This document shows positions 1 to 7,400 of a stretch of DNA of 20,448 nt, piece by piece. Under the pieces are notes generated by a model. It had not been told where the DNA came from, made no database searches, and saw nothing but the letters and a program-made list of their open reading frames with translations. This DNA is from a virus, in IMG/VR virus record IMGVR_UViG_3300044612_000068, positions 1 to 20,448 of that record; one strand, given 5' to 3'. The translations under genes were made by a program, and so were the position numbers. Position 1 is the stretch's first letter. Every line of letters starts with the position of its first letter.

Positions 1-1452
1 ATAAAGCTTGAACGTCAACGGATACGACGACGCATCAACTCTCGCAGCCTGTGGGCAGAATGCCCGTGGCGAGTAGAACTGCTTTGACTTCCAAGTGTAC
101 GTTAGGTTCGATCCAGCGTCGAACTTGTGAAGCTGACCAGCAATCAGCAGGTAAAGCTCATCTTCATCGCGAGCGTAGAACCCGGCAGTCGCCGTAAAGT
201 TAATGTCGATCAGTGCGTTCTTCTCGCCTCGCGGATCAAAGATAAATCCGCCAGTCCCGTTGAACGCAATGTACTTGCCGTTGTGTTGATACGCGTGAAT
301 CGTTGACGGGCTGTAAGCGTTCCATTGCTCGCGAGTCAAAATCTCTTGAGTTAGAACCCTGATGCCATCAGCGCCAGCGGCCACTAGGCCATTCGTCGAT
401 GCATAGATAGCGTACTCGCCCATGTCCACCATTGATCTCTTCGACACACATGGGAAGTTCGCATCAAGCTCCTGAACTGACATCGCGGCAGGAGAGGTTC
501 CTTGAGCGATGACAGGCTTGCCGGTTGTTGCGATGAGAAGGCCGGGGCCAATCGAGGCCAGCGCCACAACAGGGCTGCTGGTCGATATCTGATATTCAGT
601 CGGCCAAGCGTGAGGCAAATAAGCCTCGGAGAAGCACACGGTGTTCCCACTAAAACCAGCCATCATGCCGTTGGGCATGGCGGTGAGTCCGAGCAATTGG
701 CCGCCGGGGTGATCTGCCGCAACCTCATCGGGAGGTGCAGCCCAAGTGGCGGACGGAACTGTCTCGCCCAACTGCGCATCTGTCAGCGTGTCCGAGTAGT
801 TGGACGACGGCGTCGAGATATCAGCGACGAATCTGAACGAGCCAGAGGAGTCGGTTCTGTAAAGTCTGAACTTCCGCCCAGTGGTGTAGTAGTCGCCAGT
901 CGGGAATGCCGGAATGGCGACGGTCTTCGTCTGTCCCGGAGTCCAACTAACGATATCCGCTGTCGTGACTTCTGACGGGATTGACTCCTCGCCAAAGTCG
1001 GTGACTAACGTCAGGACATACGCAATCTCTTGCGGCGACTCCCCCTCTGTCGCTGTACCACCCAGTGTTACGGTTGGCTTCGCGGGGCGAGGGAGGCCGA
1101 GGCGATACAGTGTACCCGGATACGGGGGGCCAGCCGTCGCGCCGACGTTATTGGTCATGCGCGGGTAGGTGGCTCCGCTGAAGTAAACGCGGTCGTGCGG
1201 GTCTTCAGGAATCGGGCTTTTGACTACGTCAACCTGAGAGTTGAACTGGAACCAGATGTTTGCCGCGTACTTGTAAATCGTCTGCACGGGGCCGGTCAGG
1301 GTCGTGCCTGTAGCAAGGTTTCCCTTGAGCGGCTTGATCTGGCCAGACTCAAGATTCAAGTTCAAAGCTGTCTGTGCCGAATCCTCTGGGATCAGCCGGG
1401 GCGAGATCTTGGTGATCTTGCCGCTAAAAAATTGAATCTTGAATACAGCCAT
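1..1452 (-). CDS. Virion structural protein, probably tail-hub/beta-propeller type (partial, runs off left edge)
   Basis: An open frame of 484 codons reads from ATG at 1452 to the left edge with no stop, so the C-terminus is missing. The N-terminus is MAVFKIQFFSGKITKISPRL. A GGAG site at 1462-1465, nine bases upstream, supports the start. The visible protein has no signal peptide or membrane segment. It is rich in aromatic, Gly and Thr residues and contains short recurring beta-strand-like units such as YAIYASTNGLVAA, GKYIAFNGTGGF and AGFYARDEDELYLL, which look like propeller blades. By position and composition it resembles the large tail-hub or stabilisation proteins of podoviruses, but that is inference; no diagnostic motif was recognised. 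It starts 17 bases after the endolysin stop, so it is co-transcribed with the lysis genes. Confidence in the coding call is high and in the role low. Confidence 0.82.
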   Translation of the reverse strand, partial: MAVFKIQFFSGKITKISPRLIPEDSAQTALNLNLESGQIKPLKGNLATGTTLTGPVQTIYKYAANIWFQFNSQVDVVKSPIPEDPHDRVYFSGATYPRMTNNVGATAGPPYPGTLYRLGLPRPAKPTVTLGGTATEGESPQEIAYVLTLVTDFGEESIPSEVTTADIVSWTPGQTKTVAIPAFPTGDYYTTGRKFRLYRTDSSGSFRFVADISTPSSNYSDTLTDAQLGETVPSATWAAPPDEVAADHPGGQLLGLTAMPNGMMAGFSGNTVCFSEAYLPHAWPTEYQISTSSPVVALASIGPGLLIATTGKPVIAQGTSPAAMSVQELDANFPCVSKRSMVDMGEYAIYASTNGLVAAGADGIRVLTQEILTREQWNAYSPSTIHAYQHNGKYIAFNGTGGFIFDPRGEKNALIDINFTATAGFYARDEDELYLLIAGQLHKFDAGSNLTYTWKSKQFYSPRAFCPQAARVDASSYPLTFKLY

Positions 1453-1469
1453 GAAAATCTACTCCGAGA

Positions 1470-1976
1470 TCATGAAAGGTACAAAGCCCGTTCATCCTTC
1501 CGTCTAGAAACAAGCCCGGGGAGAACTCGGCCACCGCCCTTAGTCCACTTCATGAACTCCTCTGCGGCCTCATCAAATTCTCCACGGTTGTTCTTCATCC
1601 GAAGCCCAGACCGCTGAAGGTTCCCCAAACCAACATTGAAAGAGAAGGAAACGAGGCTGTCGAAGCGGCTTTGGCTATCAAGAGCATTAGGGCAATATCT
1701 GGCCACGCCACGCTCAAATCGCGCAAGGTCTTTAGCGAGCAAATCGTCCACTTCAGAAGCAGTCCAGACACGGTTGTCCTCCGGGCGTAAGGGAAATTCC
1801 TTACGAAGCATCTTTCCCGCGTTCTCTACCGTGCGAGCATAGGGCAGAGCCGCCTGCTCCGGATAAAGAACGTGGCCGACGCCGACAGTCCACAAGCCAG
1901 CAGGACAGAGGTAAGGACGATTCCTCACCCCTTCATGGTGCTTGACCATCAGCAACGCTTTTTCGCTTACCTTCAC
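1470..1976 (-). CDS. Endolysin, GH24 lysozyme (T4/P22 type)
   Basis: A 168-residue muramidase that cleaves the MurNAc-GlcNAc bond of peptidoglycan. The active-site block is at the N-terminus: E15 in KHHEG, C24 in PYLCPAG and T30 in LWTVGVGH. This reproduces the Glu-8-Asp/Cys-5-Thr spacing of GH24 enzymes (E11, D20, T26 in T4 lysozyme), with Cys in the Asp position. The length is normal for the family. There is no signal peptide or SAR anchor, so it should depend on a holin to reach the wall. The start is GTG at 1976, which overlaps the holin stop as GTGA. A later ATG at 1949 would leave only five residues before the catalytic Glu and is less likely. The gene contains a perfect 7-bp hairpin at 1786-1805. 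Confidence 0.93.
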   Translation of the reverse strand: MKVSEKALLMVKHHEGVRNRPYLCPAGLWTVGVGHVLYPEQAALPYARTVENAGKMLRKEFPLRPEDNRVWTASEVDDLLAKDLARFERGVARYCPNALDSQSRFDSLVSFSFNVGLGNLQRSGLRMKNNRGEFDEAAEEFMKWTKGGGRVLPGLVSRRKDERALYLS

Positions 1977-2458
1977 TTCTTATTGAACGCTTGTGTGCCG
2001 AACCAGAAGGCGATGATGCTGCTCAGGATAAGCATCTCGTCATCCGAGAAGACGTTATCCATCGCAATCGCGAACGGGATTCCCGTCGTGTATGCATACC
2101 AAACGCCAGCGACATTAAGAGCGACAAGCTCAAGAACAAAGATGTACGTCACGACAGGGCGAACCGAAGCGCGAAGGTTGATCATCCACTGGGATGCGCC
2201 TTTGCCAATCTCGATGTCGTGCTGATACAGGGCTTGACGCTCCTCCCCAGCGGTCTGCGTTTGGATTTGCTCAAGCTTGATCTCTTCGACCTTGGCCTGT
2301 GCAAGGAATCCACGTTCGGCCAAAGCGAGTTCCCGCTCTTTCTGGGCGGCAACAAGAGCAAGTTCATGCTTCTTGTCCTGACGGTCTTGGAAGATAGAAA
2401 GAATCTTCGGAAGGCCGCCAGCCAAAAAGGACAAAAAGGTAGAAACCATGGTCATCAT
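1973..2458 (-). CDS. Holin, 3TM (Holin_3TM / gene-transfer-release) type
   Basis: A 161-residue protein with a hydrophobic N-terminus (about residues 5-22), a long charged, helical and coiled-coil segment (24-75), then WMINLRASVRPVVTY leading into a membrane segment (about 100-122) and a second one (about 141-158, ending in FWFGTQAFNKK). The RASVRP motif before the first strong membrane helix and the FWFGxxA ending are typical of the 3TM holin family found beside phage lysozymes. The role is to permeabilise the inner membrane and release the endolysin. The start ATG overlaps the upstream stop (ATGA), and the stop overlaps the endolysin start (GTGA), so the three genes are translationally coupled. 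A second ATG six bases further in could also be used. Confidence 0.85.
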   Translation of the reverse strand: MMTMVSTFLSFLAGGLPKILSIFQDRQDKKHELALVAAQKERELALAERGFLAQAKVEEIKLEQIQTQTAGEERQALYQHDIEIGKGASQWMINLRASVRPVVTYIFVLELVALNVAGVWYAYTTGIPFAIAMDNVFSDDEMLILSSIIAFWFGTQAFNKK

Positions 2459-2712
2459 TTGCTGCGTTCCTCTAGCAACTTGACCCTAACTTTAAGGTCG
2501 TGGATGTCTGTATAGATCTCTTCTTTAAGCGAGTGCCTACGCTCTGCAGAAATTGGGCTGTCCGTTGGCACGCCCTCCGGCGTGATCAGCGCAGGCATCT
2601 TGCTTTCGATTGACAAGAGTCGATTATTGAAAGATGCGATCTCGGCCAAGAGCCAACCAACTGCGGCAAGCAAGACCGGGAAAAGCATGTCGATGACTTT
2701 CTGCATTGTCAT
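2455..2712 (-). CDS. Small membrane protein with coiled-coil tail, lysis region
   Basis: An 85-residue protein with one N-terminal membrane segment (about residues 6-23, MLFPVLLAAVGWLLAEI) and a charged helical C-terminal half ending in LKVRVKLLEERSK, likely a coiled coil. I do not recognise a named family. An N-terminal anchor plus a periplasmic coil is the layout of i-spanins (Rz-like), but the soluble part is short and no embedded lipoprotein (Rz1-like) frame was found. A small accessory holin or antiholin is equally possible. It sits between another small membrane protein (3-base gap) and the holin (4-base overlap), so a lysis role is inferred from context. The start could be the first ATG at 2712 or the third codon at 2706; the Shine-Dalgarno sequence is weak. 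Confidence 0.72.
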   Translation of the reverse strand: MTMQKVIDMLFPVLLAAVGWLLAEIASFNNRLLSIESKMPALITPEGVPTDSPISAERRHSLKEEIYTDIHDLKVRVKLLEERSK

Positions 2713-2715
2713 TTT

Positions 2716-2868
2716 CTAGCTCTTGTTTCTATTGATGAGGTCAAAAAGCGTTTTTACCTTGTCTTCAAGAACAGCCACTCGAAGGTCAAGCTTTGCCAAG
2801 ACGATTATCAGGGTGATAATAGCCAGAATCACTGGCCAGCCTTTTATAAAAAGCTCTATTACTTCCAC
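2716..2868 (-). CDS. Small single-TM coiled-coil protein, lysis region
   Basis: A protein of about 50 residues if it starts at GTG 2868. It has one membrane segment (about residues 10-26, GWPVILAIITLIIVLAKL) and a short heptad-like tail (LRVAVLEDKVKTLFDLI). The open frame extends up to a TTG at 2943, but those extra 25 residues are basic low-complexity sequence and overlap the preceding small gene by 50 bases, so the shorter start is preferred; its ribosome site (a GGGGG run) is poor. It ends three bases before the next gene. The family is unrecognised. Together with its neighbours it forms a set of tiny membrane and coil proteins next to holin and lysozyme, so a part in lysis timing is a reasonable inference. 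Confidence 0.58.
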   Translation of the reverse strand: MEVIELFIKGWPVILAIITLIIVLAKLDLRVAVLEDKVKTLFDLINRNKS

Positions 2869-2893
2869 AAAGAATGCCCCCGTATTAGAGTTC

Positions 2894-3043
2894 CTACTTC
2901 TTTCGCTTGTTCTTTCTTTTCTTTGGTTTCTTTGGCTTCTCAATGGTCAGGTCGTGAATGTAGTAAACCGTTTCGTACTCTTCCTTTTTCTTGAAAGGCC
3001 AAAGAGACAAAAGCCAAGCCTTAAACATAGCAAGCTGATTCAT
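2894..3043 (-). CDS. Tiny basic protein (49 aa), hypothetical
   Basis: ATG at 3043 is preceded by AGAGGA at good spacing and opens 49 codons ending in TAG at 2894. The N-terminal third is hydrophobic and aromatic (MNQLAMFKAWLLSLWPF), followed by KKKEEYETVYYIHDLTIEK and then a strongly basic Lys/Arg/Pro tail of about 14 residues. The layout suggests membrane association by a short amphipathic helix with a nucleic-acid- or phospholipid-binding tail, but no family is recognised. It fits tightly between neighbours: 10 bases after the upstream stop and 25 before the next start. Without it there would be an unusual gap in a compact operon. Coding is supported by the ribosome site and spacing; the function is unknown. 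Confidence 0.55.
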   Translation of the reverse strand: MNQLAMFKAWLLSLWPFKKKEEYETVYYIHDLTIEKPKKPKKRKNKRKK

Positions 3044-3053
3044 GACTAATCCT

Positions 3054-3266
3054 CTATTTGAAAAAGCCTAGCCAGTCAGCCAGCTTCATTAGCGCAGCGC
3101 CAAGAATTCCAGCGAGACTAGAAACGGCAACCAAGGTTCTCCATCCTCCCTTCGCCTCCGCAAGCATGAGCTTGATGTCATGGACATCGCTCTTGAGGGA
3201 CTTCATATCTTCCTGAAGACCCTCTATCTGGGCGTCGTGCCGCCCTAGATCTCGCTGGACTTCCAC
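3054..3266 (-). CDS. Coiled-coil protein with C-terminal membrane anchor
   Basis: A 70-residue protein starting at GTG 3266, with GGAGGG eight bases upstream. Residues 1-38 form a clear heptad coiled coil (MEVQRDLGRHDAQIEGLQED, then MKSLKSDVHDIKLMLAEAK). AKGGWRT leads into one membrane segment (about 43-61), and the protein ends LADWLGFFK. This coil-then-KGGWR-then-TM layout is common among small phage and prophage proteins near lysis genes and recalls XhlA-type haemolysin/holin helpers, but I cannot name the family with certainty. It starts three bases after the preceding gene. A holin accessory role is inferred from topology and neighbours. Confidence 0.75.
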   Translation of the reverse strand: MEVQRDLGRHDAQIEGLQEDMKSLKSDVHDIKLMLAEAKGGWRTLVAVSSLAGILGAALMKLADWLGFFK

Positions 3267-3269
3267 TTA

Positions 3270-3434
3270 TTATCCCTCCGTCTTCGGAGCCTCAGCAGGA
3301 GGCGGCAACTGCGGCATCGCCTGCTGCTGGAGCTTCTGGATCAGGCCAGCCACAGACTCGAACGGCTGCTTGGCAAGAGCCGCAATCAACAGGTTCGCTT
3401 CCTCCATCGACACTTCAAATTTCAACGTATTCAT
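3270..3434 (-). CDS. Conserved small phage protein (54 aa), unknown function
   Basis: The start is placed at ATG 3434 (MNTLKFEVSMEEANLLIAAL) because a consensus AAGGAGGT lies just upstream. An in-frame ATG at 3476 would add 14 residues but has no ribosome site. The protein is amphipathic helical (VSMEEANLLIAALAKQPFES, then VAGLIQKLQQQA) with a Pro/Ala tail. The pattern LxxxEANLxLAALxxxPFExV..LIxKIQQQ is familiar from short conserved proteins in tailed-phage structural and lysis regions; no function is known to me. It is the first gene after a candidate promoter and so heads the lysis transcription unit. Confidence 0.8.
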   Translation of the reverse strand: MNTLKFEVSMEEANLLIAALAKQPFESVAGLIQKLQQQAMPQLPPPAEAPKTEG

Positions 3435-3438
3435 AATT

Positions 3439-3446
3439 ACCTCCTT
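3439..3446 (-). promoter_or_regulatory. Consensus ribosome binding site
   Basis: The minus strand reads AAGGAGGT, a full match to the anti-Shine-Dalgarno sequence, with GGAGG five bases before ATG 3434. It is the strongest such site seen in the window and fixes the start of the 54-residue protein. Confidence 0.85.
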
Positions 3447-3487
3447 GATTGAATTAACATTCAACAAACTGCTCATAACGAGCGGAA

Positions 3488-3516
3488 ATTATAATTCTAT
3501 TTGATTGCTACAGGAA
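3488..3516 (-). promoter_or_regulatory. Candidate sigma70-type promoter of the lysis cassette
   Basis: On the minus strand there is a perfect -10 hexamer TATAAT (3493-3488). Seventeen bases upstream is TTCCTG (3516-3511), a weak -35. An overlapping alternative is TTGGGT (3521-3516), 16 bases before TAGAAT (3499-3494). Transcription would start near 3481, leaving a leader of about 46 bases before ATG 3434. The site lies in a 103-base gap between the fibre-associated genes and the lysis genes, where a switch in expression would be expected. The call rests on the -10 box only. Confidence 0.42.
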
Positions 3517-3521
3517 CCCAA

Positions 3522-3536
3522 GCGCGACCGACGCGC
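3522..3536 (-). other. GC-rich stem-loop after the fibre-associated gene
   Basis: GCGCG and CGCGC arms (5 bp) surround a 5-base loop, one base after the stop codon of the upstream gene. No T-run follows on the minus strand, so it is not a convincing intrinsic terminator. It could stabilise the upstream mRNA end or separate it from the lysis promoter that follows. Confidence 0.35.
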
Positions 3537-3537
3537 C

Positions 3538-4023
3538 TCACTCATTGCCTTCTGTTTCTAGGATGATTGTGTAGTAGCGGGTGGTGCTACCCGAGGTAGC
3601 GTTAAGCGTCCATTCCGAATAACGGTAGTTCACGCCTTTAGCCATCGAGAACGTGATCGTCGTCCCGGTGCCGCCGCTTGCGACGTTTGCGCTGCCAAAG
3701 ATGCCGGTGACGAATGCGTAAGTCCACGTCGCGCTTTGCGTACAAGTCACCGTGACCGACGCGGTTCCGAACGCTCTGTAATCCGAAAGCGTGACGCGCG
3801 ATCCGGAGCTTGTGCCGCCGTCTGGACTGAACGTGCCTCCCGGAGCGGTCTTCCGCTTCGAGTAAAACTCGTTCATCGATATCGCACCGGACGAGAACGT
3901 GCCGGAGCCACCGGCATCCGTGTACCACGTCACGCCGCGATACGCATTCAAGTTGTTGCCCAGCGCGAACTCAGCATTGATGTCGTTAATGCTGATCGCG
4001 CCGGACGACTGAAGCGTAGGCAT
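3538..4023 (-). CDS. Fibre/virion-associated protein with duplicated SGAIS motif
   Basis: A 161-residue protein. Near the N-terminus it carries two copies of a known phage structural motif: SSGAISINDINAEF at residues 6-19 and SSGAISMNEFYSK around 44-56. The rest is Thr/Ser/Gly-rich beta sequence (VTVTCTQSATWTYAF, TTITFSMAKG, TTRYYTIILE), like a small beta-sandwich. The SGAISxNDI motif is common in proteins attached to tail fibres or appendages. It starts three bases after the preceding stop, and a GC stem-loop follows its own stop. A virion accessory role is likely; the exact function is unknown. No signal peptide or membrane segment. Confidence 0.82.
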   Translation of the reverse strand: MPTLQSSGAISINDINAEFALGNNLNAYRGVTWYTDAGGSGTFSSGAISMNEFYSKRKTAPGGTFSPDGGTSSGSRVTLSDYRAFGTASVTVTCTQSATWTYAFVTGIFGSANVASGGTGTTITFSMAKGVNYRYSEWTLNATSGSTTRYYTIILETEGNE

Positions 4024-4026
4024 CGA

Positions 4027-4419
4027 TTACTCAGCAGTCGGTGGCGCAGCCGGGGCAGGAGTTTCGGGAGCGGGTTCCCACGGAAGCGGCTTCTGCTCCA
4101 TCGCAAGCTTCTCCACTTCCTTGGCGACGACGTATGCGATGTGCGCCTTAATGCCTTCGAGCGGCGTCGGAACGCCCGGCAGCGCGTCCGAAGTCGGCGG
4201 GGTGTCCAGCCAAGCCAAGATCTGCTCTTCGGTGAGGTCGCCAAACGCAGTGAAGCTACCGGGGTCAGCCGCACCAAGCTTGATGGTAGTAGGCAGATCG
4301 AACTTCGCCGCGCCGTCAGCGCCGCTCACAATGACCTCTACTTCCTTCACCACGTCCGTAAGACCGCCCTCGGCAATCACGCGAACGCCATTAACTTTAT
4401 ACGAATAAACAATAGCCAT
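4027..4419 (-). CDS. Conserved phage protein next to tail fibre, unknown function
   Basis: A protein of 130 residues if it starts at ATG 4419 (MAIVYSYKVNGVRVIAEGGL). AGAGGG lies eight bases upstream of this codon. An ATG two codons earlier at 4425 is only two or three bases from the same site and is less likely. The N-terminal half is a beta-rich domain (KEVEVIVSGADGAAKFD, SFTAFGDLTEEQILAWLD). The FxxFxDLTEEQxLxWL pattern matches a widespread family of short phage proteins encoded beside fibres. The C-terminus is a Pro/Ala/Glu-rich tail. It follows the giant fibre stop by 12 bases, so a fibre-assembly or virion role is inferred only from context. Confidence 0.82.
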   Translation of the reverse strand: MAIVYSYKVNGVRVIAEGGLTDVVKEVEVIVSGADGAAKFDLPTTIKLGAADPGSFTAFGDLTEEQILAWLDTPPTSDALPGVPTPLEGIKAHIAYVVAKEVEKLAMEQKPLPWEPAPETPAPAAPPTAE

Positions 4420-4431
4420 CGTCATGCCCTC

Positions 4432-7400
4432 TCAGTGGAGTTTAGATTTTAACTCGGCCAGCTCACGTTTGAGCTGAACCAATTCCTTCGCAAGCTCAAC
4501 CGCAGACGCCATGGCAGCGTTGCCGTAGGAAACGGACAGCGTTCCCATTTCATCGCCAGCCTTGGTGATCGCCTCGGGCAGTAACCTCTGTAAGGACTGC
4601 GCCGAGACACCAACCTGCGTGATTCGCTCGCCGTCGGTGCGGTCGTAAATACCAACCTTCACCGCAGCCAACCTCTCGACGAAGCTTTCCGGCATCGGAC
4701 GCCAATTAGTCTTAAGCCGTTCGTCCGAGTACGCCGTCACGTTGCCGGACGCCTTGATCGAGTACGACATGCACGAACCAAAGCCGCCGTTGATTAGTAC
4801 CAACATGCCATGGCTGTCGAGGTTGCCAGCGACGCCGCCAGCGTTCGGATGAGACCACGCCATGCCGTACAGCGACCCGGTGGTAGTGCCGTCGGCTGGC
4901 AGCTTGTAGCTGTCACCCATAGCGAACACGCCTTGATAGCGAGTCGAGGCGTAAGCGCCAACGATGCCGTTGCCGTAGTTGTCGTCGATGTAGAGGTTGC
5001 CATTAGCGCGTGTGGCGCGGGCTGCTGTGCCTGTGGTATCGGAATATGCAACCCGGCAATCAGCATGGAAGCCGTCGCCAGAATAGCCAGCCAAGTACCA
5101 ATGCGAGCCAGTCCAGTACGTCTGAACGCTGTAGTCGCTGTTGTCATCGCGGCGATACAGACGGGTCACGCCTCTGCTGTTTCGACTGTCGCTGTTTAGA
5201 CTTGAGTTGTAGGTTAGCGAGACCGCGTAATCAGTGTAGTTGTTGTCGTCAATCTGCCTGCGCCATGAGCTAAAAGACCCGCCGCTACAACCGCGTGAGA
5301 ACAGCAAGCCACCTTGGTTGTACTGTCCGGCGACCTGAATGCCGTATGCGTTTCCTCCAGTTGATCCAAGGCTGTTTGTTGTGTAGTGAAGCGCATTGAA
5401 GCCTTGAATGTGCGAAGTGCCGCTCGGATAGTTGCTGCCGCTCCAGATGTCGAAGAAGCCGGAGCCGCCGTGGAACGTCTCGTTTGCCCCGTACCCGCTG
5501 TGACCGAATGAGCCGACCCAGTAATTGCTGTCACTGGTGTAGTCGATGCGTCGGCTGTAGTTGTTCTTTGCGGACTCACCAATGTGAACCTTGAAGTCTG
5601 TCAGCGTCGAGTAGCGCAGATAGTCGTCGTAAGACGAATATATCCGAGTCAATCTGTTTTCTACGCCGCTGTTACCGCTAGTTGTGTTGATCCATCCAGC
5701 TTGGATGTAGCCGTTGCCATCCGTTCGGACGATCTTGTTTGCGTTATCGTTACGACCGGAGTGGACATCGAGACCGCCAACTGTAGCGGCGTTACCAGTA
5801 ATGCTGATTCCCCACGTTCCGCTTGCTCCGCTGCCGGTGAGCGAAGGCGCGTAGCTAGTGTAGTTACCGGCATGAAGCGCAACGTACGCAGAGCCGCCGC
5901 CGTATGTCGAATTGCTGATATAGAAGGCGCCGCTTTCGTGGTAGTACTTCCACCCGTAGCCGTGCGTGTAGTAGCCAGTCGTGTTGCCGTTCGTCATCCA
6001 CCCAGCGCTGCCAACGCCGGTTGAAAACATCGTTCCCCAGTACCCGTTACGTGATCCATCAATCAGAACTGAGCCGTAAGAGCTAGATGATGGCGTCAAG
6101 TGCGTCATTGACCCAGAGCCGGGGAAGTACAAGCCGTATCCCGTGCCGCCGTGGAAATGGAGCCACGTATAGACGTTGTTGTACGAGCCGCTGTAGTTAT
6201 CGAAGCGACCGTTCGACACGTTAGTGGCGTACGTGGCAGTGCCGCTTATATTGATGCCCCACGTTCCGGACGCGCCGCTGCCGGTGAGCGATGGGGAGTA
6301 GGAGGTGTAGTTACCAGCATGGAGAACGCGGTTGTTGCCGTCGTAATGTTCCGACTCGTTACGGATTGGCATCCGAGAGGTGACCTCCGAGGCGACCGTG
6401 CTCGAATTGTACGAACGCGGCGAGAACGTCGCGCCGTTGGATGCGGTGTAGGTGCTGTAGTAAGGCGTCGCGCCTTTATACATTCCGCCGGGACCGTGGA
6501 AGCGATAGTAGGCATTGCCGCCGCGAAGCCAAACGATGAGTCCGTTGACCGACAGCGCCATGCCGCCGACCATTGTCGTGTACTGCTCGGAGAACTGGTT
6601 GACGCGGATCGTCTTGTCGTTACCACCCCACCCGCCGTCGCCCGACCATTCCCAAGTGAGCGTCAAACCGCCACGGTGTGCGCCAGTGCCTATTGGGTCC
6701 CACGGAGCGGTGTCACCGTAGCCGCGAGAGATCGACCAGCTTCCGAAGTGGAACCACGCATACACATCGAAGCGAACTGGGTAGTACGTGTTTGCGTCGC
6801 CGCCGACGTAGAACTCGATAAACGAATCGTTCTCAAAGATTCGTATGTCTCGACCATTAGCAGTGATTGAGCTGTTAAATGTGGTCGGCTGCGACATTGT
6901 AATCGTGCCGTTCTCAAGAGTGAGAAGCGGCTGCGAGCCATAACCATAGCGGTCAAATACGAATCGGCTCCCGCTGAAGGTATGGGTTCCACTACTAGAA
7001 GTTGATAGTGACGACCACGAGTTGACGCCGCCGACCGTGCCGCCGTAATAGATCGTCCCCGTAAGGTGCGTCGTTCCTTGAACGCCAAGGTTCGCGTCGG
7101 TGTTAGTCGAGCCACCGGCAGTGATTTGGCTTGCGCGAATCGCGCCACTTATTGTGCCGCCGCTTGTCGTTAAAAGACCAAGCTGGCTAATAACGTGAGC
7201 TGGGCTTGACTTACGGCAGTAGTTATCCGACCCGCTGTTCGTCCAGAAAGCCGCGATCGACGGGTTCTCTGTGTTACTGCTTGACTGATTGAAGTGAACG
7301 CCGAAGAAGTAGCGACCGTAAATGTCGCCGGCGCTGTCTCGCTGGACGAGCCTGTTCGCGGTCGCTGCGGTGTCGGCGCCAACAGTGATTGTTCCGTTTC

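Noticed and set aside
2716-2943. Longer version of the small membrane protein starting at TTG 2943
   Set aside because: The extra 25 residues are Arg/Asn/Ser-rich, lack a ribosome site and overlap the 49-residue gene by 50 bases; GTG 2868 gives a normal TM-coil protein.
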